Source of the DNA: Pseudokineococcus lusitanus
GTDB lineage: Bacteria > Actinomycetota > Actinomycetes > Actinomycetales > Quadrisphaeraceae
Length of the DNA: 64,000 bases
Direction of reading: 5' to 3'
Assembly (NCBI RefSeq): GCF_003751265.1
Contig: NZ_RJKN01000006.1
Span: forward strand, 62,001 to 126,000
The stretch's first letter is position 1. The number at the start of each line of letters is the position of its first letter. Of the stretch, positions 49,702-57,630 are shown piece by piece. A program made the position numbers and the translations under genes. The notes below the pieces were generated by a model. The model had not been told where the DNA came from. It searched no databases and saw only the letters and a list, made by a program, of their open reading frames with translations.

Positions 49702-50159
49702 TCAGTCGCTCCGGGGAGCCGGAGCCGCGGCGCTGGACGGTGGCGCGCCGCGCTCTCGCCATGCGTCCTTCACTGCACGGGCTGCCTCGTCCATCTCCTC
49801 GTGCTCCCAGAAGCGCAAGGCCAGCCACCCCAGCGCACGCAGGTGCTCGTCGGTCGAGGCGTCACGACGACGATTCGTCGCCAGCTTTCGGCCCACCACT
49901 CGACGTTCAACATCGGCGTGGTCGCGTGGACGGGGCACCCGCGCCAGAAGCAGTCATCGACGAAGACCGCGATGCGGGCCCTGGTCAGCAGGAGGTCGGC
50001 CCTTCGACGCGGCATCCCCGGCAGCGGGCTGTCGACCCGGTACCGGAGGCCTCGGGCGTGGACGGCGCGGCGCAGAGACATCTCGGGGGCGGTGTCGCGG
50101 CGACGCTAATTCCTCATGCGTCCAGCAACGTCCGTCGTTGACGGGGGAGGTGCGTGCAT
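49702..50159 (-). pseudogene. vsr: vsr very-short-patch repair endonuclease, inactivated
   Basis: From ATG 50159 the sequence reads 17 codons to a TAG at 50108-50106. The same frame then continues as RRRDTAPEMSLRRAVHARGL, RYRVDSPLPGMPRRRADL and AVFVDDCFWRGCPVH, all classic Vsr blocks. After EWWAE a single missing base near 49886-49891 shifts the frame, and the rest (KLATNRRRDASTDEH and LGWLALRFWEHE) is in another frame to the stop at 49702. The TAG fits a CAG-to-TAG change in the usual NQRRRD context. Vsr nicks next to T:G mismatches arising by deamination of 5-methylcytosine, so the gene's natural partner is a cytosine methyltransferase such as the one at 56224-57630. Confidence 0.9.
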
Positions 50160-50271
50160 CCCGGCATGGTGGGGCGACTGTCGAACCGGCTCCAACGCCT
50201 ATGGATGAGCCGTAGTGCGTCCGCACCGTGGAAGACGCGCACAAGCTCGCCATCGGGTCCAAGCTGTCACC

Positions 50272-50895
50272 GTGGCAACCCCGTACAAGAGGCTCGTGCG
50301 CTCGACCCTGACCGCCGCCGAGCAACGCGAGATGATCGACGTCGACGTCAGAGCCGCGGATCTCGCGCGCTTCCTCGATGACGAGAGCGATGCCATCGAC
50401 GCAGCGCACATCTTCAACGCCGGCAGCATGTCGATCCAGAACATTGTCGGAGAGCTGTTGCGAGTCCTCATGGGCTTCCGTGAGGAGGTGGTCATCACTC
50501 CGGAGGACGGCCTGGTGACTAAGGCCCGACCCGACTTCTACCACTCCCTGGGACCGGGGCGCGGCATTCTCGCTGAGGTAGAGAGGGGAGGAACAGTCAA
50601 CAACAATCACGACCTGAAGGATGTCTGGAAGGCGCACATTGCGCCGGACGCACACCACCTCTTCCTCATCGTCCCGCAGCAGAACATCGCCGGGAACGGT
50701 AAGGGGCGGGAACGGCCCTTCATGCGAGTGTCCACCCGGGTGAGCGCCTTCTTCGGCGACACTCGGCGGGAAGTCGACATCTTGAGCGCCCACATCTTCG
50801 GATACGGCGAGCTCGTCGACGCCGGAGCGTCGGCGCCTACTGCTTCCGGACCAACGCCTGCAGCGCTGCGCGCTCAACCCGCGGGTGAAGCCTGA
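50272..50895 (+). CDS. Predicted PD-(D/E)XK-fold restriction endonuclease-like protein (orphan)
   Basis: 207 residues from GTG 50272; a longer start at ATG 50215 adds 19 basic residues that look non-coding. The centre has ARPDFYHSLGPGRGILAEVE. D88 followed 14 and 16 residues later by E102 and E104 has the D...ExE layout known from BamHI-type enzymes. A short block of Asn/His-rich sequence (NNNHDLKDVW) and a hydrophobic strand LFLIVPQ follow. It could be a type II restriction nuclease without an adjacent methyltransferase, or a relative with another role. Composition is slightly AT-richer than the surrounding genome. Confidence in the fold is moderate. Confidence 0.5.
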   Translation: MATPYKRLVRSTLTAAEQREMIDVDVRAADLARFLDDESDAIDAAHIFNAGSMSIQNIVGELLRVLMGFREEVVITPEDGLVTKARPDFYHSLGPGRGILAEVERGGTVNNNHDLKDVWKAHIAPDAHHLFLIVPQQNIAGNGKGRERPFMRVSTRVSAFFGDTRREVDILSAHIFGYGELVDAGASAPTASGPTPAALRAQPAGEA

Positions 50896-50971
50896 CGCTC
50901 CCAGTGCTGGTCCAGGAAGGCCGACCTCGTCGCGGCCGGTAGTGAGTGCGGACCAAGGGCGCGGCCGCCCA

Positions 50972-51667
50972 TCAGCCGGGCGTCGCCGTCTCGTCAGCGA
51001 CGGGCACAGGCTCGTCTGGGCATTCGCCGAGGACACGGGCCATCGCGGCCCGCTCGGCCGCGGTGACCCACGCGCCATAGGTGGCCTTCACCGCGACCTG
51101 CCGGGCGACGTATGCGCACCAGACGGTGCGGTCGGGGGGGAGCCAGGTAGCGGCGTCGCTGTCCCCCTTGGCCTCGTTGGTGGGGCCGTCGACGGCGAGG
51201 AGGTTGAGCGGGTCGTTGGCGAAGGCCTCGCGGGTCTCGGCGTCCCACTCCCGGGCGCCCTTCTGCCACGCGTCGGAGAGCGCGACGACGTGGTCGATCT
51301 GCACCTCGGGGCTCGTCTCCGGGCCGCGGACGAAGTCGACGACCACGCCGGAGTAGGGGTCGTCCAGCACGCCGGCCCAGACGAGGCAGCCGTTGCGGCG
51401 GTCGACGTCGACGTCGTCGAGGTCACGCCGCAGGACGTCGTTGCGGGTGTCGCAGCCGTTCCCGTCGACGTCGGCCCAGGCCCCGCCGAAGAGCTCGCGG
51501 TCGTAGCCAGCGCGCGGGGCGCGGTCGCGGACCTCAAGTGAGGAAAGGACGTCGAGGGCCGTGCCGGTGGCTGCTCGGCGGCTGGTCGCCTCGGGCTCGA
51601 GCAGGCCGCATCCCGTCACCAGCGCGAGGAGGACGACCAGCGTAGGGACGAGGCGGGCCGCGGGCAC
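50972..51667 (-). CDS. Secreted HNH-type nuclease lipoprotein (DUF1524-like)
   Basis: 231 residues. GTG 51667 is preferred for the GGGAGAG eight bases upstream; an ATG at 51694 would add nine residues. Lipobox LVTGC with Cys20 makes it a surface lipoprotein. The nuclease core has CDTRNDVLRRDL, then VQIDHVVALSDAW with D125-H126, and FANDPLNLLAVDGPTNEAKGD, where N164 and K167 complete the HNH-like motif. Such extracellular DUF1524 proteins are common in actinobacteria and may degrade extracellular DNA. A fragment of a second copy lies head-to-head just upstream. Confidence 0.82.
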   Translation of the reverse strand: MPAARLVPTLVVLLALVTGCGLLEPEATSRRAATGTALDVLSSLEVRDRAPRAGYDRELFGGAWADVDGNGCDTRNDVLRRDLDDVDVDRRNGCLVWAGVLDDPYSGVVVDFVRGPETSPEVQIDHVVALSDAWQKGAREWDAETREAFANDPLNLLAVDGPTNEAKGDSDAATWLPPDRTVWCAYVARQVAVKATYGAWVTAAERAAMARVLGECPDEPVPVADETATPG

Positions 51668-51720
51668 GGGATCACTCTCCCGCCCGGGCGGCATGCGCGC
51701 CGTGTCGCGGCGGTCGAGGT

Positions 51721-51900
51721 GAGTGCAGGTGGACGTACTCATACACCGGCAGCACGATCGAGATTCCCCGCGGCGCCGACAAGAGCGGCCCCGTCCAGGT
51801 CGACCACGTCCTGGCCCGCTCGGACGCCTTGCAATGCGGCGCACATCTGTGGGACGCCGCTACGCGGAAGGCCTTCGCCAACGACCCCGAGGAGAGCCCA
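51721..51900 (+). pseudogene. Fragment of a second HNH/DUF1524 nuclease gene
   Basis: On the plus strand the frame of TGG at 51730 reads WTYSYTGSTIEIPRG, then VQVDHVLARSDAL and WDAATRKAFANDP. These align with the core of the intact nuclease on the opposite strand (VQIDHVVALSDAW, FANDP). No start codon or signal peptide precedes it, and after ANDPEE the similarity ends abruptly. It is a truncated relict, not a shadow of the neighbouring gene. Confidence 0.75.
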
Positions 51901-51969
51901 AACTCACCCTGCAGAAGAGCCATCGAAGCAGTTACTTGCAATAGGCCCAGCGAGAGAAAATTGCCGGAC

Positions 51970-52953
51970 TTACTCCCGACTCATGTAATACGTCATACAG
52001 GCACTACACATCTCCGCCTCATCTAAGGCGCCCTCCTCAAGAGCACCGCAAGCGGAGCATTGAGCGAGGCCGTGAGCACTGGCTGAGAACCCGCAAGAAA
52101 AGCACACCCAGTTGATGTCCCGACGCCCAACAACAATGACACCGCCCACGAGAGCCTGCGCCATACAGTGGATGCAATCATGAACGGGCCACTCGCCACC
52201 GTGCTTATAGGTCCGATACTTGTCCTCGCCCAGGGACGCACTGGCATACTCTTCGGCACCCGTTTCTCCGTCGGTAGCCAAGTACAAGCAGAAGTGGCAA
52301 CGCACCATCGCCCCCGCAATAGCCAGCGCGTCCTGGTCGCACCGAGGACACGCCACCACCAGATCTAGCGCGGCGAGCGTCTCCACCAGCGCCTTGGTAC
52401 GCGCCTCGACAAAGCTCCGTATCTCTCCCAGCTTGGTTGAGATGCCGTCCAAAAGGCCATCTATAGCCGCGCTTTCCTCGGGCAGAGCCCCAGGCCTCAA
52501 GTGTTTATCGAGAAACCAGAGCAGAAACTCGAGTCCACGCGCGAGCGTTGCCGCGACCGCTTCGGGAGGCTCACCCCCGAGCGCAAAGTGCGCAGTCCTG
52601 TTGCGCAACTTCTCGACGGCTTGAACGTCCTCGACGTGGTGCTGGGCCAGCTTTAGGTTGGACACGAGATTCAATCGCTTGAGTCCCTGAACCGCACCTA
52701 CGCTACGCAGACGACCGCTTTTGAAGTCTTCGAAGTCTGCCTTGTCCGCGTCGGCCACTGTCAGCGTCCAATGCTCGCGCGCCAGCCGACTCTTGACCAG
52801 TATCTCGATACTGGCAAAGAGATGCAGGGCCGCATATTTTTGCCGGTTGAGCCTTTCTCCAGCCATGTCCTCTACAGCACTAGCTGCAAAGTCGAGCCCG
52901 TTCTCGATGGCGGCTGTTGAGGCAATAAGCTCGTGACTATTTAACGTACCCAT
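51970..52953 (-). CDS. HEPN-like domain plus multi-zinc-ribbon protein
   Basis: 327 residues from ATG 52953. The N-terminal ~160 residues are helical and contain KLRNRTAHF, the RX4H motif (R117-H122) of HEPN ribonucleases. A coiled segment (165-198) leads to a C-terminal cysteine region with six CxxC pairs: C202/C205, C219/C222, C260/C263, C284/C287, C299/C302 and C316/C319. These probably form two or three zinc ribbons that could bind RNA, DNA or the partner proteins. It is third in a minus-strand module after DUF262 and RelA/SpoT-like genes, 92 bp downstream. Composition is clearly AT-richer than the host. I infer an RNase effector; the combination is not one I recognise. Confidence 0.6.
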   Translation of the reverse strand: MGTLNSHELIASTAAIENGLDFAASAVEDMAGERLNRQKYAALHLFASIEILVKSRLAREHWTLTVADADKADFEDFKSGRLRSVGAVQGLKRLNLVSNLKLAQHHVEDVQAVEKLRNRTAHFALGGEPPEAVAATLARGLEFLLWFLDKHLRPGALPEESAAIDGLLDGISTKLGEIRSFVEARTKALVETLAALDLVVACPRCDQDALAIAGAMVRCHFCLYLATDGETGAEEYASASLGEDKYRTYKHGGEWPVHDCIHCMAQALVGGVIVVGRRDINWVCFSCGFSASAHGLAQCSACGALEEGALDEAEMCSACMTYYMSRE

Positions 52954-53045
52954 AAGCCTCGTCCCTTGCCGGCCGGTCCTACAGGTAAGCCGCCCGGGCC
53001 ACGATCCAACAGGAAGCAACTGGGGAGCCGAAGCTCTCAACTACA

Positions 53046-54017
53046 CTAAGGGTTGACCTGGACCTCCTGAGGATAATCACCGAACGGCGGGTGGACGCGA
53101 ACCATGGTGGGCGTCACTAGCACACGACGGCTACCGCCCTTCAGTGCGGCAATTACAGTTTCACTGCCCGCCATACGGTCTACGGCGACGACCACAGCCT
53201 GACCGGGACCAATCTGTGGCGCCTCGGCGATCACTGACCGAAAGTCGTCGTGCTGCACGTAGTCGCTCACGGCCTCGACGGTCAACGCACACGCCCGGAG
53301 CAAGGCCAACGCCGTGCTCGAAAATCGAACCACATCCGCTGGGCGATCAGCGCCCCTCCAAAGGCTTAGCCACGCCGCACACTCCAAGGCTTCGAGATCC
53401 GCTCCCCCAGGTGGCGGTCCGACATCTTGCATCTTTCCAGCCGATGGTAGATCGGCGAGCACGGAATCAAGCATCTCCAGTGCCGCTCGAGTCTGTCCGA
53501 CCGCTCGACGAACCCCCCAAGGTTGAGCTAAAGCCTCGGGGCCTCCCTTATAGAGTTGGTCGTGTGTGGCACGCCACCATGCATATTGCAGTCCTGTGCG
53601 AACCTGAACTTCGAAGTCTCGATCGATCACTTCGGCAACCACAGACCGTGGCGGGATTCTCGACCCCAGACGCACTCTGAGGTGGATGTCATCGTACTTG
53701 AAGGCTTCCGGCGAGAGGGTCCTCGGCGGCTTTATTTCTCCATCAAAGCGTTCGAGCACAACACCGACCGCCGCATTCAGGTGCTCGCGTGTAGGAACTA
53801 CCACTTGAGTCGCCCATAGGTCAGGCATACTCTTCAATGGCTCACCACCCGCCTCAAGCTTAGACAACGCGCTTTCAGGCGATTTGATACGTTGGTCGAA
53901 CAACCAGCCGTTCTCCTCGCACAGAATACGGAGTCTCGGTTCGGCCGTCGTCTTAAGCACGTCGATAACGGCCAGAGCCTCTTCATAAGCCGCTAGCACA
54001 TCATCGGGCACTCTCAT
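53046..54017 (-). CDS. RelA/SpoT-like nucleotidyltransferase domain protein
   Basis: 323 residues from ATG 54017, overlapping the upstream stop as ATGA. Synthetase-like motifs are in order: RIKSPESALSKLE (43-55), MPDLWATQVVV with D66, FKYDDIHLRVRL with Y108 and H112, and FEVQVRTGLQYAWW with E136, followed by H152. D66 and E136 occupy the places of the catalytic Asp and Glu of ppGpp synthetases, though the Arg usually following DxxG is Gln here. There is no HD hydrolase or TGS domain. The extra ~150 C-terminal residues are of unknown type. Small proteins of this fold act as alarmone synthetases, or as toxSAS/CapRel toxins that modify tRNA or nucleotides. Its coupling to DUF262 suggests a defence toxin. 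Confidence 0.7.
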   Translation of the reverse strand: MRVPDDVLAAYEEALAVIDVLKTTAEPRLRILCEENGWLFDQRIKSPESALSKLEAGGEPLKSMPDLWATQVVVPTREHLNAAVGVVLERFDGEIKPPRTLSPEAFKYDDIHLRVRLGSRIPPRSVVAEVIDRDFEVQVRTGLQYAWWRATHDQLYKGGPEALAQPWGVRRAVGQTRAALEMLDSVLADLPSAGKMQDVGPPPGGADLEALECAAWLSLWRGADRPADVVRFSSTALALLRACALTVEAVSDYVQHDDFRSVIAEAPQIGPGQAVVVAVDRMAGSETVIAALKGGSRRVLVTPTMVRVHPPFGDYPQEVQVNP

Positions 54018-55045
54018 GCGACCGACGCCGATGCAGGAGCCTCAGCCGTCTCCCCCAACAGAACGTCCCGGAGAATCTCCGCTCGCAAAAGCCGCGAGGC
54101 CTCCTTGTTCGAACCTTGGCGCACGGCGTCGTAATACTCGCGAACCATCGACGTATTATCGAATCGATTAATGGCAGACTCGAAGTCGTTAAGCCGTTCC
54201 GCCGCCTCCTGAGCAGAAGGGAGATCGTCGGACGGCACGAGCAGGACTGCCGCCCACAAACCATATAGGTCGGACAGATTCTTCCATCGCGAGTATCGCC
54301 ACTGCAGAGGAAGAGACTCAAGGAAGGACAGTGTCCGCACGTATGCGCGATCATGCTCCTGCTCGTCAGGAATCTCGGCGTCGTAGTCGGCGTAGGCATC
54401 GTCCATCACGTAGCCACTACCGTCTTGGACGCCCTTCATAGTCAAGAGGTAGAGATCAGACACAAACTCCACGTCGAGCATGCGTTGCACTCGCGCCCTC
54501 GTTGCGACAGTGATGTCCTCCCAAAATGGAGCTGCCGCCAGTTCGGTCATCTTGGAAATGAACGCTCCCTCGTACTGAGCCTTCCGCAACTCTTGGCGAT
54601 TAAGTTTCGCCACGTTTCGGTTCAGCCGGTCGAAGGCCACCTTCAGCTCGGCATCTTCCGCACGGTCGATATTCTCGACACTGAGCACGTAATCAGCGAA
54701 AGCGTCTTGTTCCTCTTGCCTAAGGTCCTCGTAATACGGGTCGCTCAAACCGGCGTCGTCGAAGTAGGCGGCGAGGTGAAATTCGCCCTTACTGAAGCGA
54801 ATAAGGGCTTCCAGTCGCTGCTTGCCGTCAATAACGTGGTAGACAGTAGGCGCTCCCGCTCGCGTCTCGACTTGTAAGAAGATTGCCGGAGACGGGTAGT
54901 CGCGGAGAACCGTGTCAATATAAAATCGGCGATAATCATCATTCCAGACACTACGCCTTTGATAAGCGGGGTCTAAGTCTAGTTGCCCACTTGCGGCGAT
55001 CTCGAGAAACCACTGCACAGTCTGAGTGTTGGGGCGCCTACGCAT
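54014..55045 (-). CDS. DUF262-domain protein
   Basis: 343 residues from ATG 55045, preceded by a strong TAGGAGGA. The N-terminal DUF262 fold (ParB/sulfiredoxin-like nucleotide-binding) shows DPAYQRRSVWND (25-36) and VIDGKQRLEALIRF (71-84), the family's nucleotide-site motif. The C-terminal half is helical (YYDAVRQGSNKEASRLLRAEI) and lacks the DUF1524 HNH part found in GmrSD-like fusions. It therefore probably acts as the nucleotide-binding sensor or switch, leaving the effector role to its neighbours. Its stop overlaps the RelA/SpoT-like start, so the two are translated together. It follows the restriction nuclease gene after 39 bases. Confidence 0.8.
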   Translation of the reverse strand: MRRRPNTQTVQWFLEIAASGQLDLDPAYQRRSVWNDDYRRFYIDTVLRDYPSPAIFLQVETRAGAPTVYHVIDGKQRLEALIRFSKGEFHLAAYFDDAGLSDPYYEDLRQEEQDAFADYVLSVENIDRAEDAELKVAFDRLNRNVAKLNRQELRKAQYEGAFISKMTELAAAPFWEDITVATRARVQRMLDVEFVSDLYLLTMKGVQDGSGYVMDDAYADYDAEIPDEQEHDRAYVRTLSFLESLPLQWRYSRWKNLSDLYGLWAAVLLVPSDDLPSAQEAAERLNDFESAINRFDNTSMVREYYDAVRQGSNKEASRLLRAEILRDVLLGETAEAPASASVA

Positions 55046-55084
55046 GCGTCTTCCTCCTACGTGGTTAAGTCGACGCGCGCCAAG

Positions 55085-56227
55085 CTACGCCGTCGCCAGC
55101 GAGCCTAGCCAGCTTCCCAGCGCCTGCACCCGCTTCTCGGAAATCCGCCGAGAAGCTCTCGCCTGACCACCCTCAGTCTTCGCGTTAGAGCCTCGATCTG
55201 AGTACGCAGCAAGCACCCCTTGCGGATTGACGTGAACGACGTCCGTGAAAAGGGGGGCATTCTGCCGGCGCATATCGCAAGCTGCGGCCAGGCGGGCAGG
55301 GTCGAACTCATTAGTGACAAGAACGTAGCTGAAGTCTTTGCCAGCGTCCTCCAACTCGGCGTAGTCGCTAAAGTCGCTGGCGAACTGCTCCTCTCGGTCG
55401 CTACGCACGCTCCACTTGCAGGACACGAGGGTGCGGTAGCCGCTGACACGGTGAACGAGGGCGAGGTCGACCTGACGCTTCTTACTCCCGGCCCGCGGCG
55501 GGCGAAAGCCGGGCAGGTCATGCAGGGAGGGACGTACGTAGATGTCATGGACGTCGGGGACGCCGGTCACGCGGCGCAGAAGCGCAGCAATTGCATCCTC
55601 GAAACCTTCGCCGACGAGATTCTTTCGCTTATTTTCCTGACCAACGTGAGCTTGAATGCGCTCGGTGAGGTTCCGCATGACCTCAGCCGGCGGCGGCGTG
55701 ACGAGGTAGGGGTCGAGGACAGCGGTGACAATTTCCTCGAGCTCAGGGTCCTCCCCAGGCTCGGGCATCCCGCGTCCGAGGTAAATGGAACGCTGCTTTC
55801 GTGCGCTCTCTGCAAGTCGCGCACGACGATTGGCTGCAGCGGCGGCGAGGTCGGCGCTGGCGCGACGGAAGAGGACATCAATGTGCTCGCCGAGGTCGCG
55901 AGGGTCTACGTCGAGAGATGCGCTCACCCAGTCGTGAAACGCGAGGCTGCGGGCGTACCAGGGTCGACCGGCTTGGCTCTTGTCGCTCTCGTAACAGTGC
56001 GCTAGGCCAGTGGTGCGGTCGAGCCAGAGCAACAGTCGGTAGGTGTGCTTCCAGGCGTTTCCCGGTTCAACGGTGCCGTAAGGGGCGAAGTACTCCTCTA
56101 GTAGGCGAGCGCGGTTGTCCTGGCCGAAGGCGCGATCGACCGCGACCGGCGCCACTGCGGGAGGAGGGCTGTCCCCTTCAGGCGCTGGGTTGCTAATGCC
56201 GTCAAGCTCGAAGGGCTGGTCGCTCAT
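55085..56227 (-). CDS. Type II restriction endonuclease, CCGG family (NgoMIV-like motif)
   Basis: 380 residues from ATG 56227, which overlaps the methyltransferase stop as ATGA. The active-site region has KRQVDLALVHR with D254, then TLVSCKWSVRSDREE, with S269, K271, R275, D277 and R278. The spacing K-x3-R-x-D-R matches NgoMIV, where K187 is catalytic and R191, D193 and R194 contact the CCGG core. NgoMIV's E201 corresponds to D285 here. I infer a recognition site with a central CCGG, cut in double-stranded DNA unless methylated by the partner. The N-terminal ~160 residues are variable and charged. Located in an operon after regulator and methyltransferase. Confidence 0.75.
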   Translation of the reverse strand: MSDQPFELDGISNPAPEGDSPPPAVAPVAVDRAFGQDNRARLLEEYFAPYGTVEPGNAWKHTYRLLLWLDRTTGLAHCYESDKSQAGRPWYARSLAFHDWVSASLDVDPRDLGEHIDVLFRRASADLAAAAANRRARLAESARKQRSIYLGRGMPEPGEDPELEEIVTAVLDPYLVTPPPAEVMRNLTERIQAHVGQENKRKNLVGEGFEDAIAALLRRVTGVPDVHDIYVRPSLHDLPGFRPPRAGSKKRQVDLALVHRVSGYRTLVSCKWSVRSDREEQFASDFSDYAELEDAGKDFSYVLVTNEFDPARLAAACDMRRQNAPLFTDVVHVNPQGVLAAYSDRGSNAKTEGGQARASRRISEKRVQALGSWLGSLATA

Positions 56228-57630
56228 GAACGCAGGGTGGCGTCGCGGCGAGCCCGGGCGGCCAGGACGGTCTCGCGTAGAACCGTCGCCGCAGCGGCGG
56301 CGAGCAGCGGGGGTACGGCGTTGCCGGCCTGGCGGTAACGGGAGTGGGCGGCGCCACCGTCGATGCGCCCGGTCAACGGGCCGCGGCGGGCGTCAGTTGT
56401 GAAAGTGAAAGAGTCAGGGAAGGACTGCAGGCGGGCGAACTCGCGCACGCTGAGGCAGCGGGCGCTCGACCAGTGGTATGCCGAGTCGCCCTTGGTGTTG
56501 AGGGTCCAAGCCCACATCTCCGGGTGCAGGCGGCGGTATGCGTAGTAGTGCGCCCGGCCGAGTCGGCCGCTGCCGTTGCTGGGTCCCCACTTCGCGCCGG
56601 TGAGGTACCGGGCTTGCAGCTGCTCGCTGAGGTCGCGGTGGTTACCGCCTGCAGGGATGCCCGCTAGCCGCAGTGCAGTATCGGCTTGCATGCGGGGGAC
56701 GCTGACGTTGCCCAGCTCGTCACGGTGCCCGTCACGCATCATCCGTTGGTAGGCCGACGTCGGATCCGGCAGCTCGCTAGTGCTAAGGGTCTCCGCACGG
56801 CGCCCGGTCTGCAGGGCTGTGAGATCACCGAGGGCCTGCTCGACCGACACCACGGACGGGTCGAACGGGTCGGCAAGCGCGAGGGCGACCCGCTCTCCGC
56901 GGGCGTCGGGCCGGGCGGTGGGCACATAGCCGGGGATCGGCGCGTCCGCGGACACCGTCGTGCCGCCGACGGCGGCGCTGTGGTCGGCGAAGCGGACGAG
57001 CTGCACGGCCCCGGTGGCGCCGGTGCCGACCAGGGTCGGCGGCTCAGCGCTCAGGGCGGTGCGGACACCGAGGAATAGTAGCCGCTTGCGGGTCTGTGGA
57101 ACACCGAAATCGGCGGCGTCGACGAGCTGGGGCACGACGGTGTACTCACCGTCCAGGCTCAGGTCGGTCATAACCTGCTCCTTGACGCCCATCTGCGCCA
57201 TGCCGGGGACGTTCTCCATCATGAAGGCGTCCGGCAGGGCAGCTCCGACCGCAGAGACGAACTCTCGATAGAGAGAATTTCGTGGGTCATCGATTAGTCG
57301 GGTGTGATTGCGGACCTGGGAGAAGGCCTGGCAGGGCGGGCCTCCAACAAGGACGTCAGCACCGGCGGCGGCCTCGTCGAGCTGCTCACGCAGCTCAGCG
57401 TCGCGGACGTCGCCGCACAGGGCGACGGCATCGGGGAAGTTGGCCGCGTAGGTGGCGATCGCGTCGGGGTCGTGGTCGCTGCCGGCGGTCACCTGGTAGC
57501 CGGCGCGGCGAAAGCCTTCCGACAAGCCACCAGCGCCGCAGAACAGGTCGACCACGGTGAGCGCGCCGCCGTCCGCGTCGGAGCCGACCGGGACGACGTG
57601 GTCGCCGAGGACGTTGACGACCGTGCTCAT
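56224..57630 (-). CDS. C5-cytosine DNA methyltransferase
   Basis: 468 residues from ATG 57630. Motif I is VVDLFCGAGGLSEGF (27-40) and motif IV is GGPPCQAFS, with the catalytic Cys at 100. Motif VI is ENVPG, motif VIII QTRKRLLFLG and motif X QAGNAVPP near the end. Length and order are standard for Dcm-like type II methyltransferases. The enzyme protects the sites cut by the restriction nuclease encoded directly downstream; the inferred core is CCGG. Its start overlaps the stop of the small regulator gene upstream. GC content is nearer the host's than that of the three-gene module further downstream. Confidence 0.93.
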   Translation of the reverse strand: MSTVVNVLGDHVVPVGSDADGGALTVVDLFCGAGGLSEGFRRAGYQVTAGSDHDPDAIATYAANFPDAVALCGDVRDAELREQLDEAAAGADVLVGGPPCQAFSQVRNHTRLIDDPRNSLYREFVSAVGAALPDAFMMENVPGMAQMGVKEQVMTDLSLDGEYTVVPQLVDAADFGVPQTRKRLLFLGVRTALSAEPPTLVGTGATGAVQLVRFADHSAAVGGTTVSADAPIPGYVPTARPDARGERVALALADPFDPSVVSVEQALGDLTALQTGRRAETLSTSELPDPTSAYQRMMRDGHRDELGNVSVPRMQADTALRLAGIPAGGNHRDLSEQLQARYLTGAKWGPSNGSGRLGRAHYYAYRRLHPEMWAWTLNTKGDSAYHWSSARCLSVREFARLQSFPDSFTFTTDARRGPLTGRIDGGAAHSRYRQAGNAVPPLLAAAAATVLRETVLAARARRDATLRS

